Shown: positions 22,888 to 33,168 of the stretch, one piece after another | How the letters are laid out: each line of letters starts with the position of its first letter | How positions within the stretch are numbered: the first letter of the stretch is position 1 | IMG/VR virus record: IMGVR_UViG_3300024262_000051 | Coordinates: 1-47,520 of that record | Length of the DNA: 47,520 nucleotides | Direction: 5' to 3' (one strand) | DNA from: a virus | Translations under genes and position numbers: made by a program | Notes under the pieces: generated by a model | Database searches by the model: none | The model's input: only the letters and a program-made list of their open reading frames with translations | What the model was told of the DNA's origin: nothing

Positions 22888-24861
22888 TTAAAATTTAGAA
22901 GCCGCACCGCTACCTTGACCCCCGCTTGAACTTGTTGTGCTTTTCCATTTTAATTGTTTTCCAAGTGCATCAACTTTAGACTTCGGAGTATTATCTTGAA
23001 TATAATCCATAAGGTCAGATATAGCCTTTCCTTGATTTGCATTTAGATAAAGGTCTACCTCTAATATTAAAGGAGAAGTTTTTGAGCCGGGTATTTTCAC
23101 TTGGATTCTTTTATTGTCATACTTCGTAACAACTAATCCTAATTCAGGGAATGCTTTCTGTATTTGAGGAATTACTATATCAGGTCCATAGTAAAGGTTA
23201 ATCTTATCCGAATCAGCCTTTTTATAACCACCACCATCTGTTCCTGCCGGAGCAAACTTATCTAAATAGTTAGCGAATGGTGCAGAATAATCAGCAGCCC
23301 CGTCTCGTTGTGAAACTGCGCCTATACCTCCATTGTAAGGTCTTTTACCATCACTACCTGATGCTTTAACTGCTTCTTTTACATCGTCAACACCGTGTAT
23401 TTCATTTCCTGATTGAGCAAATTCCTCAAAAGGTATAGGGACCATTTTCCCATTTCCATCATCACGCACCATAGGTATCTCTCTTGTGCTTGGTTTAATA
23501 GTGCCTGTACCATCGTATGTAATAATAACATATCCCGGTTTTGATTTTGTGTCAATTGAACTGACACCTTGTTTCTTAGATAACTCAGTTCCCAATAAGG
23601 TGTTTGCTGCAGACTCTACTTGTTCAGGAGTTCCGTTGTACAACTGACCCCAAGTACCCACCATACTTACTTCTTTCTTCTTCTCATCTCCTCTCGCTGC
23701 TTGCCATTGTTGTTGTTGCGGTGGTGTTGCGCCACTAATCGCTTGACCTGCAACCGTAACATCCAATGCTCCTCTTGTTGCCGCAAGTAGTCCGTCTTTA
23801 GCAGTTTGCTTATGTACCTTACCTACTTCACTATCAAAGTTAGGAACGACTGCGCCATCTACCTGTTGTAGTAGAATGGTGTTATCGTCCTCTTCATCCG
23901 CTTTAAATGTGAATTTATATGGCTGACCGTTAGGAGCCATACCACCTAAATTATTTGTCAATAAAGACGTAACATTATAAGTGTTTGATAATTGGCTTTC
24001 TGCCCAAAGGTCCTCAGTCTTGGCTTGCATACCAATCAACTTGCCTTCCTCTGCAGTAATATATCCCTTTGATACCATATCAGCAATATTTGATTCGCTT
24101 CTAAAAGCAGGACCACTGATAGTGGCAATCAATCCTTTTTGATATAGCGTTCCTAACTTAGCATCAATCTGTTGAAACTGTCCAAAGGTTTCTGCCTTGG
24201 CTTTTGTGATTGCCCCCTGCATATCATACAGGTCAAACTTCCCTTTTATTCTGTTTCGTAGGTTATTGATACCAACTAACTTGTTTGGGTCAGATTCAAT
24301 TTCTCCGTTCTCATTACGGAATCCAACCATCACATTCCCTGATGTTGGATTAATAACAAGTTCAGATGCATTAAAGTTTCCAAACCCTTCAGCAGTACCC
24401 ATAAGGAACTGTTCTAATTCTTGAGACGGAACGATAGGTTTACCATCAGGACCAACATCTCCAAACTTAGCCTTCATTCGAGCCATCTTGTCGGAGTATT
24501 CATTTTGGTATTCCTGAACCAATGTAAATGCTTGGTCTGTACCGTCAGCCAAGTTCTGACGAATAACAGTATAGTCTTTTGGTTTTAATTGACCGCTTTT
24601 TAAAAGCGTATTAACCATTAGCAATTGTTGTTGAGCGTCAGAAGCGTACTTCAAAGACCACTCATTCATATTCTTGGAATCCCCCATAGGAGAATCCTTG
24701 AGCACTCGTTCCATTTCACGAGTTGCTCTATCTATCTCTGCCTTTTTTTCCTCTCTTACACGAGCCTCTTCTTTTAGAATGCCCGAAAAGTTTGCGCCTA
24801 CTTCAGCCCAATTAATTGCTTCAGTAGGGTCTTGTCTTATGTATCCAACTTTTGTTGCCAT
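22888..24861 (-). CDS. Probable internal virion (ejection) protein
   Basis: A 657-aa protein, hydrophilic and Gln/Lys-rich, helical at the N-terminus (ILKEEARVREEKKAEIDRAT) with a Gly/Ser-rich C-terminal tail. It lies between a gp14-like protein and the giant protein, the order seen for internal core proteins in T7-type phages (gp14-gp15-gp16). No enzymatic motif is visible. The role is inferred from position, size and composition. Confidence 0.62.
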   Translation of the reverse strand: MATKVGYIRQDPTEAINWAEVGANFSGILKEEARVREEKKAEIDRATREMERVLKDSPMGDSKNMNEWSLKYASDAQQQLLMVNTLLKSGQLKPKDYTVIRQNLADGTDQAFTLVQEYQNEYSDKMARMKAKFGDVGPDGKPIVPSQELEQFLMGTAEGFGNFNASELVINPTSGNVMVGFRNENGEIESDPNKLVGINNLRNRIKGKFDLYDMQGAITKAKAETFGQFQQIDAKLGTLYQKGLIATISGPAFRSESNIADMVSKGYITAEEGKLIGMQAKTEDLWAESQLSNTYNVTSLLTNNLGGMAPNGQPYKFTFKADEEDDNTILLQQVDGAVVPNFDSEVGKVHKQTAKDGLLAATRGALDVTVAGQAISGATPPQQQQWQAARGDEKKKEVSMVGTWGQLYNGTPEQVESAANTLLGTELSKKQGVSSIDTKSKPGYVIITYDGTGTIKPSTREIPMVRDDGNGKMVPIPFEEFAQSGNEIHGVDDVKEAVKASGSDGKRPYNGGIGAVSQRDGAADYSAPFANYLDKFAPAGTDGGGYKKADSDKINLYYGPDIVIPQIQKAFPELGLVVTKYDNKRIQVKIPGSKTSPLILEVDLYLNANQGKAISDLMDYIQDNTPKSKVDALGKQLKWKSTTSSSGGQGSGAASKF

Positions 24862-24862
24862 C

Positions 24863-25690
24863 TTATCTGATTATTGGATTAAATACATTTTGATAATTGG
24901 CAGTATACTGAGGGTTCTGAAATAACATTTGACGTTGTTGTGGTGTCAACTCTCTTTTGAATTGTCTAAACTGTTTATTCGTTAAGTCTCCAACCGCACC
25001 TAAATCAAGATTTGTAAACCCATCTGTTCCTGCAGCACCCATAATCTTGCTCCCTGCATCACCACCAACGTTTCCAATTTGTTGAAATTGGTCTGAAGAC
25101 AAGTTAACACCACCGAGAGCCTGCTTTTGTGCTGCCGTATTTTGTGAGTATAATGGAATCATACTAAGTCCTGCCTGAGCAGTGTTTGCGATTCCTTGAA
25201 TTCCTTGTTGTGTCTGTTGTGCAGCCTGTGTTCTCATATCTGCTGCTGCTGCCATTTGTCCTTCAACCTCTTGCATATCCAAGTCGACATTGATATCTCT
25301 CAAACGAGACTCTTCTTCTAAGATTGCGTTCTCTATATTCTGAAGGTCAGTTACTTGACGATTTGTGATATCTGCCTGTTGTACTTGTTGTCCCATTAAA
25401 ACCTGTCCTGCTGCAGACGCTGCGCCCCTGTCACTTTCAGAGGCTGCATTAACAACCTGCTGACCTTGACTAAGCATAGCCAAACGCTCTTGAGCATACG
25501 GTTCTTTTTTAATGGACATCTGCTTGGCATAATTAACCTGCAATTGTCTGCGTGCCTCAGCCATAGCCTTATCTGCTTCAGCCTCGTATTCCTGTTGCTT
25601 TCTTTTTGATTTGCCCGCCTGTATAAAGGAGGTAGCCGTTGTTCCTGCTGAAATCGCAAGACCTGCAATGCCTACTATTAATCCTGACAT
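24863..25690 (-). CDS. gp14-like internal virion protein
   Basis: A 275-aa protein with an N-terminal hydrophobic helix (LIVGIAGLAISAGTTATSF), then a long Ala/Gln-rich helical region (KQQEYEAEADKAMAEARRQL; QQVQQADITNRQV). This hydrophobic start plus a coiled-coil body is typical of the small ejection protein of podoviruses, which inserts in the outer membrane in T7. One base separates it from the next gene, and it overlaps the cupin-like gene by 13 bases. Confidence 0.68.
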   Translation of the reverse strand: MSGLIVGIAGLAISAGTTATSFIQAGKSKRKQQEYEAEADKAMAEARRQLQVNYAKQMSIKKEPYAQERLAMLSQGQQVVNAASESDRGAASAAGQVLMGQQVQQADITNRQVTDLQNIENAILEEESRLRDINVDLDMQEVEGQMAAAADMRTQAAQQTQQGIQGIANTAQAGLSMIPLYSQNTAAQKQALGGVNLSSDQFQQIGNVGGDAGSKIMGAAGTDGFTNLDLGAVGDLTNKQFRQFKRELTPQQRQMLFQNPQYTANYQNVFNPIIR

Positions 25691-26202
25691 AGTAATTGTT
25701 TATTTAAAATAATGTGTTTAGGCAAATCCATATAGTTCTCTGTGTAAACATCTTTCTCTGCCTCTTCTACTGTTTTTTTATCAGTCCTATAGACGCAAGC
25801 CCAAACACAGTCCTCGTGCATATATGCAACTCTTTGTGTTCCCACTTCCGTTTGTACTACCATAGGTGCTTTGATTCTTTTTATCTCTCCGTTATCCATC
25901 AGTATGGACATCTCGCCCTTCATAAAAAACGAAGGATGATTTGTCAAGTGTATAAAACTTACCACTAATGAATCCTTTGGCATAAATAATTCCCGTGTAT
26001 ATAAACCATCTTTTAGGTGGTGTGTTACAGGGAACACTTCTTGCATCTCATCAGTATGATGAGTCACGGTCCCGTTAATGGCTTGTAAGTTCTCTTTAAA
26101 ATCAGCAATTGCCTCCCATAGAAGTCCCCGGTTAACATCAATTAACTCGAGAAAATGTTCAGCAGACTTTTGCTTTTTCTTAAATAAACTTAATATACTC
26201 AT
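25678..26202 (-). CDS. Cupin-like protein
   Basis: A 174-aa protein. Residues about 65-140 read as a series of beta strands with a cupin-like pattern: YTRELFMPKDSLVVSFIHL, HPSFFMKGEMSILMDNG, then VVQTEVGTQRVAYMHEDCVW, where His residues could bind a metal. Cupin-like genes occur in tail regions of other phages. Its exact role (structural, or small-molecule binding) is unknown. A -7-like box (TATCTTTG) lies 9 bases upstream. Confidence 0.6.
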   Translation of the reverse strand: MSILSLFKKKQKSAEHFLELIDVNRGLLWEAIADFKENLQAINGTVTHHTDEMQEVFPVTHHLKDGLYTRELFMPKDSLVVSFIHLTNHPSFFMKGEMSILMDNGEIKRIKAPMVVQTEVGTQRVAYMHEDCVWACVYRTDKKTVEEAEKDVYTENYMDLPKHIILNKQLLCQD

Positions 26203-26210
26203 ACATTATA

Positions 26211-26218
26211 CAAAGATA
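26211..26218 (-). promoter_or_regulatory. Possible -7 promoter box
   Basis: TATCTTTG on the - strand between two virion genes, 9 bases before the cupin-like start. No good TTTG lies at the expected distance, so this is a weak call. Confidence 0.28.
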
Positions 26219-26224
26219 ATAATT

Positions 26225-27052
26225 TTATGGGAAGGATTTCATTACTTCCGACTCAACTGCAAACAGTTCTGTTTTATTAGTATTGCCGTTTTCAATATCA
26301 AAAACACAGTAGTGACCAAGCACTCCGTGAGACTCAGAAATGGCGTTCTTGATATACAAAAAGTAAGCATCCTGTATAGGAATTGGAATTGTTACAGGAG
26401 GAGGAACAATAGCAGGTATAAAGGTAGAACCCACCGTGTTTATTACGACCTGATTAACTCCTGCTCTTAGATTAATGTTCACTTGCGTAACCTGTCCTGC
26501 AAGTTGCGGACTGCTATATGCGGGAGGTAACGCAAAGTAGAACATATCTCCAACGCTTAATATGTGACCTACGTTTACAGTTAATGGAAAATCAATAGTG
26601 GCTATACCCGCCCCAATTGTAACAACAGAACTTCTACCAATACCATTTAATGAACGCAAAGCATATTCTCCTGTTCCCGCAGGAACGTTGCCTAAGTTCC
26701 TTACAAAAGCAAACCAAGACCCCTCCTTCTTTTCAAACCAAGCATCATCAATGTATCCCGAGTTTTGAATATCTGTACGCATATACGCCTCCCAAGAGTG
26801 GTCTCCTTCTAAGTTCAACGTTTTAAATAACTTGTTCTCTAATGGCAAGTCGTTAAATACACTCTGAACTTTCGATGTATACTGTACACCATAGAAGTTG
26901 TTTCTACTCTCGTTTACATTATGACGGTAAAGGTTACCTCCGTTGAATGTATAGAAGTAGTTGTTCATCCCAATCATAAAATCGGGATAGTAAGAGTAAA
27001 AGGACGGAAATCCCTGAACTCCTTCATCGTATGTTAATGTATAGTTTGGCAT
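26225..27052 (-). CDS. Tail-associated virion protein
   Basis: A 275-aa, strand-rich protein starting MPNYTLTYDEGVQGFPSFYSYYPDF, with many aromatic residues in the first third and a Val/Ile/Pro-rich later part (VPPPVTIPIPIQ). This kind of start is familiar from structural proteins in Bacteroidetes phage tails. It sits between a Cys-rich tail protein and the cupin-like protein. I infer a tail spike or tail accessory role. Confidence 0.6.
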   Translation of the reverse strand: MPNYTLTYDEGVQGFPSFYSYYPDFMIGMNNYFYTFNGGNLYRHNVNESRNNFYGVQYTSKVQSVFNDLPLENKLFKTLNLEGDHSWEAYMRTDIQNSGYIDDAWFEKKEGSWFAFVRNLGNVPAGTGEYALRSLNGIGRSSVVTIGAGIATIDFPLTVNVGHILSVGDMFYFALPPAYSSPQLAGQVTQVNINLRAGVNQVVINTVGSTFIPAIVPPPVTIPIPIQDAYFLYIKNAISESHGVLGHYCVFDIENGNTNKTELFAVESEVMKSFP

Positions 27053-27067
27053 ATTATATTTTTATTA

Positions 27068-27083
27068 GTTTCTTCAAAGACAC
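27068..27083 (+). repeat. Dispersed palindrome copy 8 (one-base variant)
   Basis: GTTTCTTCAAAGACAC, differing from the main form at position 3. It lies in the 37-base gap between two tail genes. The mismatch breaks one pair of the hairpin, and no T-run follows it on the - strand, so terminator function is doubtful. Confidence 0.8.
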
Positions 27084-27089
27084 GCTTTT

Positions 27090-28280
27090 TTACAACGGCA
27101 CACATTGCCCGGCTCCACACAATAATATACTCATAACCTCATTGTTTTCGACCTGCATAATTCTATATACTCCCGTTGCGGTGTCTGTTTGTGAACCCGC
27201 ATAAGCATAGAATCCATCAACAATAACAGACCCAAAAATATTATCTCCAAGAGTAATATTTGCATAACTATGGTTCTGTACTGTGGTTTTCTGAGTAACA
27301 ATAGTGTAGTTTGTTCCCTCACAGAAATCATAACATAAACTTCTAACTGTAGACAAGTAAATGTATTCAGTAGGCGGAGGGGGGCTGCTGCAAGTGCTTA
27401 TTGCCACTATAATTCCGTTTTGAACAGTCATACACTTACCTCCTGTAAATCCATAAAAACCATCAGTTAAAATAAACTGACCATTAGCATCACTAAATAC
27501 CCAATCATACAAAGCAGGTGAGCCTGCAGTTCCTGTTACAGGAGCATTGTAATATGTTTCAGTTAAGGGATGTCCACACGCTTCGGTGCAAGCAGGATGT
27601 CGGGTTGTTGAACTGTAACCTGTTAGTGCTACAGGACAAGCGATATTTAAACTCCAAGCAGTACCACTACAAGGACCAACCGCTTCAACTTGAATTAAAC
27701 TTGGAGTTGCACTTATCTTAGGTATCACCATAACGCAATCGCCCGGTGCTGCCCCCAAAGAGACATCACCCGCAGCGACAAAAACAGATACCGTATTCCC
27801 TGAAGCAACAAATGAAGCACCATTATAAACATATTCTACAAGTGCAGGATATGTAGTTCCTGATATTCCACAATCAGAAGTAGTCGCTCCAACATATGTG
27901 TATCCGTTAGGGTCTGTACTTGCGTGGTATCCATCAACAGGAGAACTTAGTTGATTGTAAACGCCACCGTTATAAAGTACTCTTATTCCATCGGGAACGC
28001 TTGCAGGATTGAATGTTACAATCATAGCACCAATAGAGTTCCCCGCATCTAAATCAACCTTATAGATTCCTTGACCTCCACTTGCTGCAATAGGCTTCCC
28101 GCAAGGAGTGGCACAACTACCGCAAGCCTGAGCAGGAAGCAATATACACCCTACCAATTCTCTTGAATTTATTCCGTCAGAGTAAAATCCGTCAGGTGCA
28201 CAGGTAGTCAACCCTGCGTCAGTGTAAACTGCCGTAGAGTTGAGTAGTGTTGACCCGTCTATGTAATATGTTTGTGGCAT
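27090..28280 (-). CDS. Cys-rich tail protein with DGFY repeats
   Basis: A 396-aa, secreted-looking, Gly/Ser/Thr-rich protein with about 20 Cys. It contains recurrent blocks centred on DGFY: PDGFYSDGINSRELVGC, DGYHASTDP, TDGFYGFTGGKCMTVQNG and VDGFYAYAG, each followed by a strand and often ending in Cys. The C-terminal region of the neighbouring 1623-aa protein has a similar Cys-rich style. It is likely an adhesin-like tail protein that contacts the host surface. Confidence 0.65.
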   Translation of the reverse strand: MPQTYYIDGSTLLNSTAVYTDAGLTTCAPDGFYSDGINSRELVGCILLPAQACGSCATPCGKPIAASGGQGIYKVDLDAGNSIGAMIVTFNPASVPDGIRVLYNGGVYNQLSSPVDGYHASTDPNGYTYVGATTSDCGISGTTYPALVEYVYNGASFVASGNTVSVFVAAGDVSLGAAPGDCVMVIPKISATPSLIQVEAVGPCSGTAWSLNIACPVALTGYSSTTRHPACTEACGHPLTETYYNAPVTGTAGSPALYDWVFSDANGQFILTDGFYGFTGGKCMTVQNGIIVAISTCSSPPPPTEYIYLSTVRSLCYDFCEGTNYTIVTQKTTVQNHSYANITLGDNIFGSVIVDGFYAYAGSQTDTATGVYRIMQVENNEVMSILLCGAGQCVPL

Positions 28281-28295
28281 TTTATTATATTTTAT

Positions 28296-31200
28296 TTATA
28301 GTGAACAAGGTCCATATTCGATTAGTGTTAATCCTGATGCATTTACACTTCCTCGTTTAGCACAGAATGTATCCGAGTCATATCCACTTGCTCCGCCAAT
28401 AGCACCTCCTGCTTCAAGACCGTCACAATCAATATAACTATATCCTATACCGGAAGGACTATACGTTGATACTTGATACTCATAACATTGGAAGCAGTCT
28501 TCCTGATTATTACAGTTATATGTACCTGCATCTTGAATACTTGCGTTAGCAGTTGTTTGACCTGCAGATTGAATGGTAGCACAAAGCGTAACACCATAAC
28601 CTCCACTGATTCCCACCTTATAATGAATCACATCCCCAACATTAAAGGAGTAAGACCCAATATCAGCCACGTAATCAAACCCTGTACCGCAGTCACGAAT
28701 AACATACGTGGACGGGATTGGAACACCGCCCCCTCCTTCGCAATCACAACAAGCAATTGTTGGGGAATCTGTATCGTAACACAAATCAATAGGCGTACTG
28801 TTTCTGTAATCCCAAACCAAATACAAGTATTGACCTGTGGAAGGCATAGGGAACTGTGCGTAAAAAGCAGTGTTTCCGTTTACAGGTGGGTTAATTGGTG
28901 TAGCCATAGTTGACGCAGCCAACAACCCCTGAATGTCTACGGTGTTGTTTTGATAAAGAGTATTGGTTCTTAAATATCTAAACTCGTCACTTCCAATTTC
29001 AAATACAAAATCATCAGGAACAATAGTGTTGTTGAACATCGTAACAGTCGCATTGTTAGATGGTATTACACCACCTCCCTGAAGACCTGTTATAGATTGA
29101 TATTGAGACACAATAGGATTGACACCTCCGCCTGATTGAAACTCTATTCCTTGAGTGTGAAGAGGAGACAAGAAAGCCCCATCATTCCATCTGTATTGGT
29201 TAGTGGTAAACAGCCCTGCCTCGTTAGCACTTGTTACCGTCACTAAGAATATTGTGATTGATTCTGCAGCAGGACAATTTACAGTCAGGTCTAATGAAAC
29301 AGAACCTGTGGTATTAATCTCTATAACTGCCGTATCAATATTAACAACGTTTTTAGCAAACGTAAGAGAACCACTTGTGCTCGTTGGTCCAACCACTGTG
29401 GTGTTACCGTTGTAAGTAGCGGAAACAGTAAACGTTCCCGTTACTGCCGTAACTATAAAATCTACTTGGACATCCCCAACCAAGTCTCCAAGTTCGTAGC
29501 AATTAGTGTAGCCACTTCTTTCTCCAACCTGAATAGACGTAGTGATACCACACTCATCACACACAACGGGTGCGGGTAAAAGGGTATCATTACTTGTGAG
29601 TACATACTCATTCATATATGGGTCGTACCCTCCAATTTTTTGGGTATTAAACGAGGTGTTAAACAAATCCCTAAACCAAGTTCTCATACCTTGCTGAGAA
29701 ATAGCAGTTAAGTTTTCCGCTTCCTGTCCTTTTAATTGAATCACCGCACCACGCTTAGCGTCAGTAAAGTATTTATCGGGACCCCATTGAACAAAACTTT
29801 CAGGATTGTTTGAGATACCAAACTCTTCCGCACGTGCCACCTGAGTCCCTAAGACCTTCGGTATTGACACAACTACTCCTTGACCACCCGCAGCATCAGA
29901 TAAAAGATTTACGTCCGTTAGAACGTAAGAAATTCTATCCTCCTGTAGGTTCAAAATATCTCGTTGTCTTGACACTAATCTTTGGATTGGTCCAAAAGAC
30001 TGCTCACAAGACTTAAAGTTTAAAAGCCCAAGATTGAACTCGTTAAGTTTATTGATGTTTGACTCTTCGTTGTATACACCACTGTAAGTAATATCAGCAA
30101 ACCTTCTGCTTTCTCTGTACTCTGTAGTAGTAGTGATAAATGCTCTGTTGCCAAGTTGCAGTTTCTTTCCGTCAATAGCATCCTGAACCTTATAACTTTC
30201 TACACCATTACCAAATGAATAACAGTTGTAAAAGTCAGTAAGAATAATTGCAGGAGTGTTAGACGCAGTAACTTGGTTTTGAACGTTACCTTGGTGCTCA
30301 CCTTGTGCGTTGATATCATAAACCTCAGAAGACTCATACCATAAATTAGGAGCAGCATCAAGTGGTTTTGTTTCAAACACAACAAGACTATTGCTACGCT
30401 GAATAACAACCTCTAATTTATTATTAGTTCTTGCTCTTCTTCCTGAGTAGCCTTTGATACCACTGTATCTTAAATATTGTTTTGACGTAGCAGAGGCTTG
30501 AACAAATTGAATTTCGACACCAAGAGTACACGGTAATGTAGCCGAGGTTACAATCCCCGGATAAAAAGTAGCCTCGGGTTCTCCTTGACCACACTCAGAT
30601 TCTCTTTGAACAAAAGAAGCGTTAAGCGTTCCCGCTACGTTATCTCCAATCCACCACTCATAAAAACTCGTATAGTTTTGAGAAGATGTAAAGTTATTCT
30701 CATATCTATACAGTCTCTTTTCTAAACTACAAGAACGACCTATTCTATAACTTTCATATTTAATTAAAATACGACTACCTGCAGGAATAGGAAGGTCAGT
30801 ATATGTCCCCGGGCTTATGGGGTTTTCAACGTTTACTTGATAATTAATAGGAGCACAATTTGTAGAGTCTTTAGAGTTGTTTTTCTTCTCTCCCTGTGTC
30901 CAAGTTTGAGGAAGACCGTCACCAATATCAGTAGTTGTGCTAAAGTTGTTTGCTCTGAGTTTCATATAAACTCCTTGAGGAACTGCAATGTCGTTTCCTT
31001 GGTCATCGACAGGAGCAGGGTCTAAGAATTTTGCAGGTTGTGCTTCTTTTTCCAATACAGTTGTATAAACACAATTAGTGCTTGGTCCTGATGTGTCAGC
31101 CTTAACGATTAACTCATCACCGACCTCAACCTTCTGAGAGTTTTGTCCATCTAACAAAAAGAAATCAGCACCTGATGTTGGGTCTCTAAAAAAGAAACTT

Positions 31201-33167
31201 GAGTATACAGTTTCGTATGTGTCTTTGTCTGCTTTAACACAGAACTTATATTTCTTTGCCCAATAAGGTGCTCGTTGTCCTGTTGGTATAGTTACCTGAA
31301 TTTTATTTTGGAGTTCTGAGTTACCACAAGGAATATGTAGAGAGTTAAATGGACTAACTAAAGAAGTTGACGCTCTGTTAAATTCATCCATATATACGAT
31401 ACCAACCTCATACCCACGGTTACTATGCAAACTTGTTGGGTTTCCAATCTCTGCGTATGTTACTTCATTGGCTTCAATCTTATAGTAGGCGTATACGTTT
31501 TGAGTAATAGTTGCAAACGTAGGGTCATCTACATACCTCATCGTTGGAAACTGAAACCCTATCTCACTTGAAGCCGGAGATGAAATAACATTTATAGGCT
31601 GACCTGCTGCAGAGATACCACTCTCATATTTATAAAGGGTAATACTTCCCGGAGCCTCAAGAGTTTGTTCAACAGAACAGTTAAACACATCCGTAAATGT
31701 TGTCCCGCTACAAGAATTTGCTACAGTCTCAATAGTTCCCGAAGGAAGTGCAGTTCCAATTTTCTCTAAGAAATCAGTATCAATTGATAGGTCGTAAACA
31801 CTATTAAATGGCTGCTGAAGTACGTATGTAAATGAAATGGTAGTCGCTGCCTGTTCGTCTGTAGGATATGGTGTATCTCCACTATAGGCAGTATACGAAT
31901 ACCTAATGTCTATAGTTAACAATGCACCTGCAACTAAGTCTACATCTGTAAAGTCAACATAACTTACTGCCTGTGCGATTGTATTGCTTCCACCAAAAGA
32001 GTATGTTCCACTATCAAGTCTACTTTCCAAATCGGTAGCACCCACGTCAGTTGACTGTGCAGCAATACTATATTCTAACCTCACAGGACTACCTGCTAAG
32101 TCTTCCATATCGTATCCATCTACATAGTTTCCAAACATAAGTCTATTACCCATCATTGTTTGGGCTTTAGCAAGTCGTGGTACGTTGTCGTATAGTCTTA
32201 ATATTTCAGTGTCTGCAAGAATCGTAAAGATTTGGCTATTCTGAAATTCATATGTGTAATTGGTATTGTCTGCAAGACCCTGATTAGACTTGTTTATTTT
32301 TTCAATAACTCTAATGGTAGGGAATTCCATTTCCTTAAACAACAACTCTACAGATTTTACAAGTGGTCCGCCTGAGTTATAAGACACCACTGCCATATTT
32401 GCAGACCCTATCATACCACTATTTAGTGCAGTTGAAAAATCGTATCTAAAAGTGTTTGGCAAGAAAGCAGGTTTACTCCACTGAGAAGTTGCTGAGTATT
32501 CACCATCAGCGTATCTATATCTGTAAGCAAAGCAAATAAATCTTTCCTCTAAAAAATCATCTTGAGAAGAGGTAGGGGTTGGAGTCACGTTAGGAGCAGC
32601 CAAAGGAGGCTGCTTAATAACAAGAATAGACTCAGCACTAAACCCGTCAGCGTTTGCCGCAGGATTAGGATAGTTTCTTGTTACATTAATAAATCTTGGC
32701 TGATTGTAATTGTCAGTCCAAAACAATAAATCTTCTTTTTTATTCACCCCCGTGATTAAATACTCGTAATCAAAATTCAGGGTGGTATTTGCGGTAGCAC
32801 CTTCTCTGATGCTAATCAAATGGTATGTAGTCGTATTAGAGTTGTCGTCATACGAAACCACTAAATCTATCTTTCCTGTAGGAGAAGTTGGGTAGTTGTC
32901 ATCGTGTACAAACCAATAAATAGTTTCCTCTGAGCCGTCTTCAAACGCTCCAATACATTTGGCATTGCTACTTAAAGGAACACCATTGTAAGATAGAGTG
33001 GTTAAAGGAATGTTTCCTTTTGCGTTTTCAATAACACCAACCTCAGAGTTCTCTGTGGAACCCATACGAATGTTAAGAGCATCAATGTACTCACCATTGG
33101 GAATAATCCGTTCATCAACGGTTTTATTCATCCTGCCTGCGATAAAATTTCTTGTCAGGTTTGCCAT
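28296..33167 (-). CDS. 1623-aa tail protein (tubular / stabilisation type)
   Basis: The N-terminus MANLTRNFIAGRMNKTVDER then IPNGEYIDALNIRMGSTENSEVGVIENAKG matches the start of gp12-like tail tubular or stabilisation proteins, which begin with an 'R-N-F-x-x-G-x-M-N-K' and a propeller-like repeat. The body is strand-rich, as expected of a nozzle protein. The C-terminal 150 residues become Cys/Gly-rich (CCDCEGGGG) with DGFY-style composition, suggesting an added adhesin part. It lies next to the neck protein, as in podoviruses. At 1623 aa it is about twice the size of T7 gp12. Confidence 0.72.
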   Translation of the reverse strand: MANLTRNFIAGRMNKTVDERIIPNGEYIDALNIRMGSTENSEVGVIENAKGNIPLTTLSYNGVPLSSNAKCIGAFEDGSEETIYWFVHDDNYPTSPTGKIDLVVSYDDNSNTTTYHLISIREGATANTTLNFDYEYLITGVNKKEDLLFWTDNYNQPRFINVTRNYPNPAANADGFSAESILVIKQPPLAAPNVTPTPTSSQDDFLEERFICFAYRYRYADGEYSATSQWSKPAFLPNTFRYDFSTALNSGMIGSANMAVVSYNSGGPLVKSVELLFKEMEFPTIRVIEKINKSNQGLADNTNYTYEFQNSQIFTILADTEILRLYDNVPRLAKAQTMMGNRLMFGNYVDGYDMEDLAGSPVRLEYSIAAQSTDVGATDLESRLDSGTYSFGGSNTIAQAVSYVDFTDVDLVAGALLTIDIRYSYTAYSGDTPYPTDEQAATTISFTYVLQQPFNSVYDLSIDTDFLEKIGTALPSGTIETVANSCSGTTFTDVFNCSVEQTLEAPGSITLYKYESGISAAGQPINVISSPASSEIGFQFPTMRYVDDPTFATITQNVYAYYKIEANEVTYAEIGNPTSLHSNRGYEVGIVYMDEFNRASTSLVSPFNSLHIPCGNSELQNKIQVTIPTGQRAPYWAKKYKFCVKADKDTYETVYSSFFFRDPTSGADFFLLDGQNSQKVEVGDELIVKADTSGPSTNCVYTTVLEKEAQPAKFLDPAPVDDQGNDIAVPQGVYMKLRANNFSTTTDIGDGLPQTWTQGEKKNNSKDSTNCAPINYQVNVENPISPGTYTDLPIPAGSRILIKYESYRIGRSCSLEKRLYRYENNFTSSQNYTSFYEWWIGDNVAGTLNASFVQRESECGQGEPEATFYPGIVTSATLPCTLGVEIQFVQASATSKQYLRYSGIKGYSGRRARTNNKLEVVIQRSNSLVVFETKPLDAAPNLWYESSEVYDINAQGEHQGNVQNQVTASNTPAIILTDFYNCYSFGNGVESYKVQDAIDGKKLQLGNRAFITTTTEYRESRRFADITYSGVYNEESNINKLNEFNLGLLNFKSCEQSFGPIQRLVSRQRDILNLQEDRISYVLTDVNLLSDAAGGQGVVVSIPKVLGTQVARAEEFGISNNPESFVQWGPDKYFTDAKRGAVIQLKGQEAENLTAISQQGMRTWFRDLFNTSFNTQKIGGYDPYMNEYVLTSNDTLLPAPVVCDECGITTSIQVGERSGYTNCYELGDLVGDVQVDFIVTAVTGTFTVSATYNGNTTVVGPTSTSGSLTFAKNVVNIDTAVIEINTTGSVSLDLTVNCPAAESITIFLVTVTSANEAGLFTTNQYRWNDGAFLSPLHTQGIEFQSGGGVNPIVSQYQSITGLQGGGVIPSNNATVTMFNNTIVPDDFVFEIGSDEFRYLRTNTLYQNNTVDIQGLLAASTMATPINPPVNGNTAFYAQFPMPSTGQYLYLVWDYRNSTPIDLCYDTDSPTIACCDCEGGGGVPIPSTYVIRDCGTGFDYVADIGSYSFNVGDVIHYKVGISGGYGVTLCATIQSAGQTTANASIQDAGTYNCNNQEDCFQCYEYQVSTYSPSGIGYSYIDCDGLEAGGAIGGASGYDSDTFCAKRGSVNASGLTLIEYGPCSL

Positions 33168-33168
33168 A

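Noticed and set aside
24000-24035. Second hammerhead-like match on the - strand (CTGAGGA ... GAAA)
   Set aside because: Stem II cannot pair next to the core, there is no matching stem III, and it lies inside a coding region.
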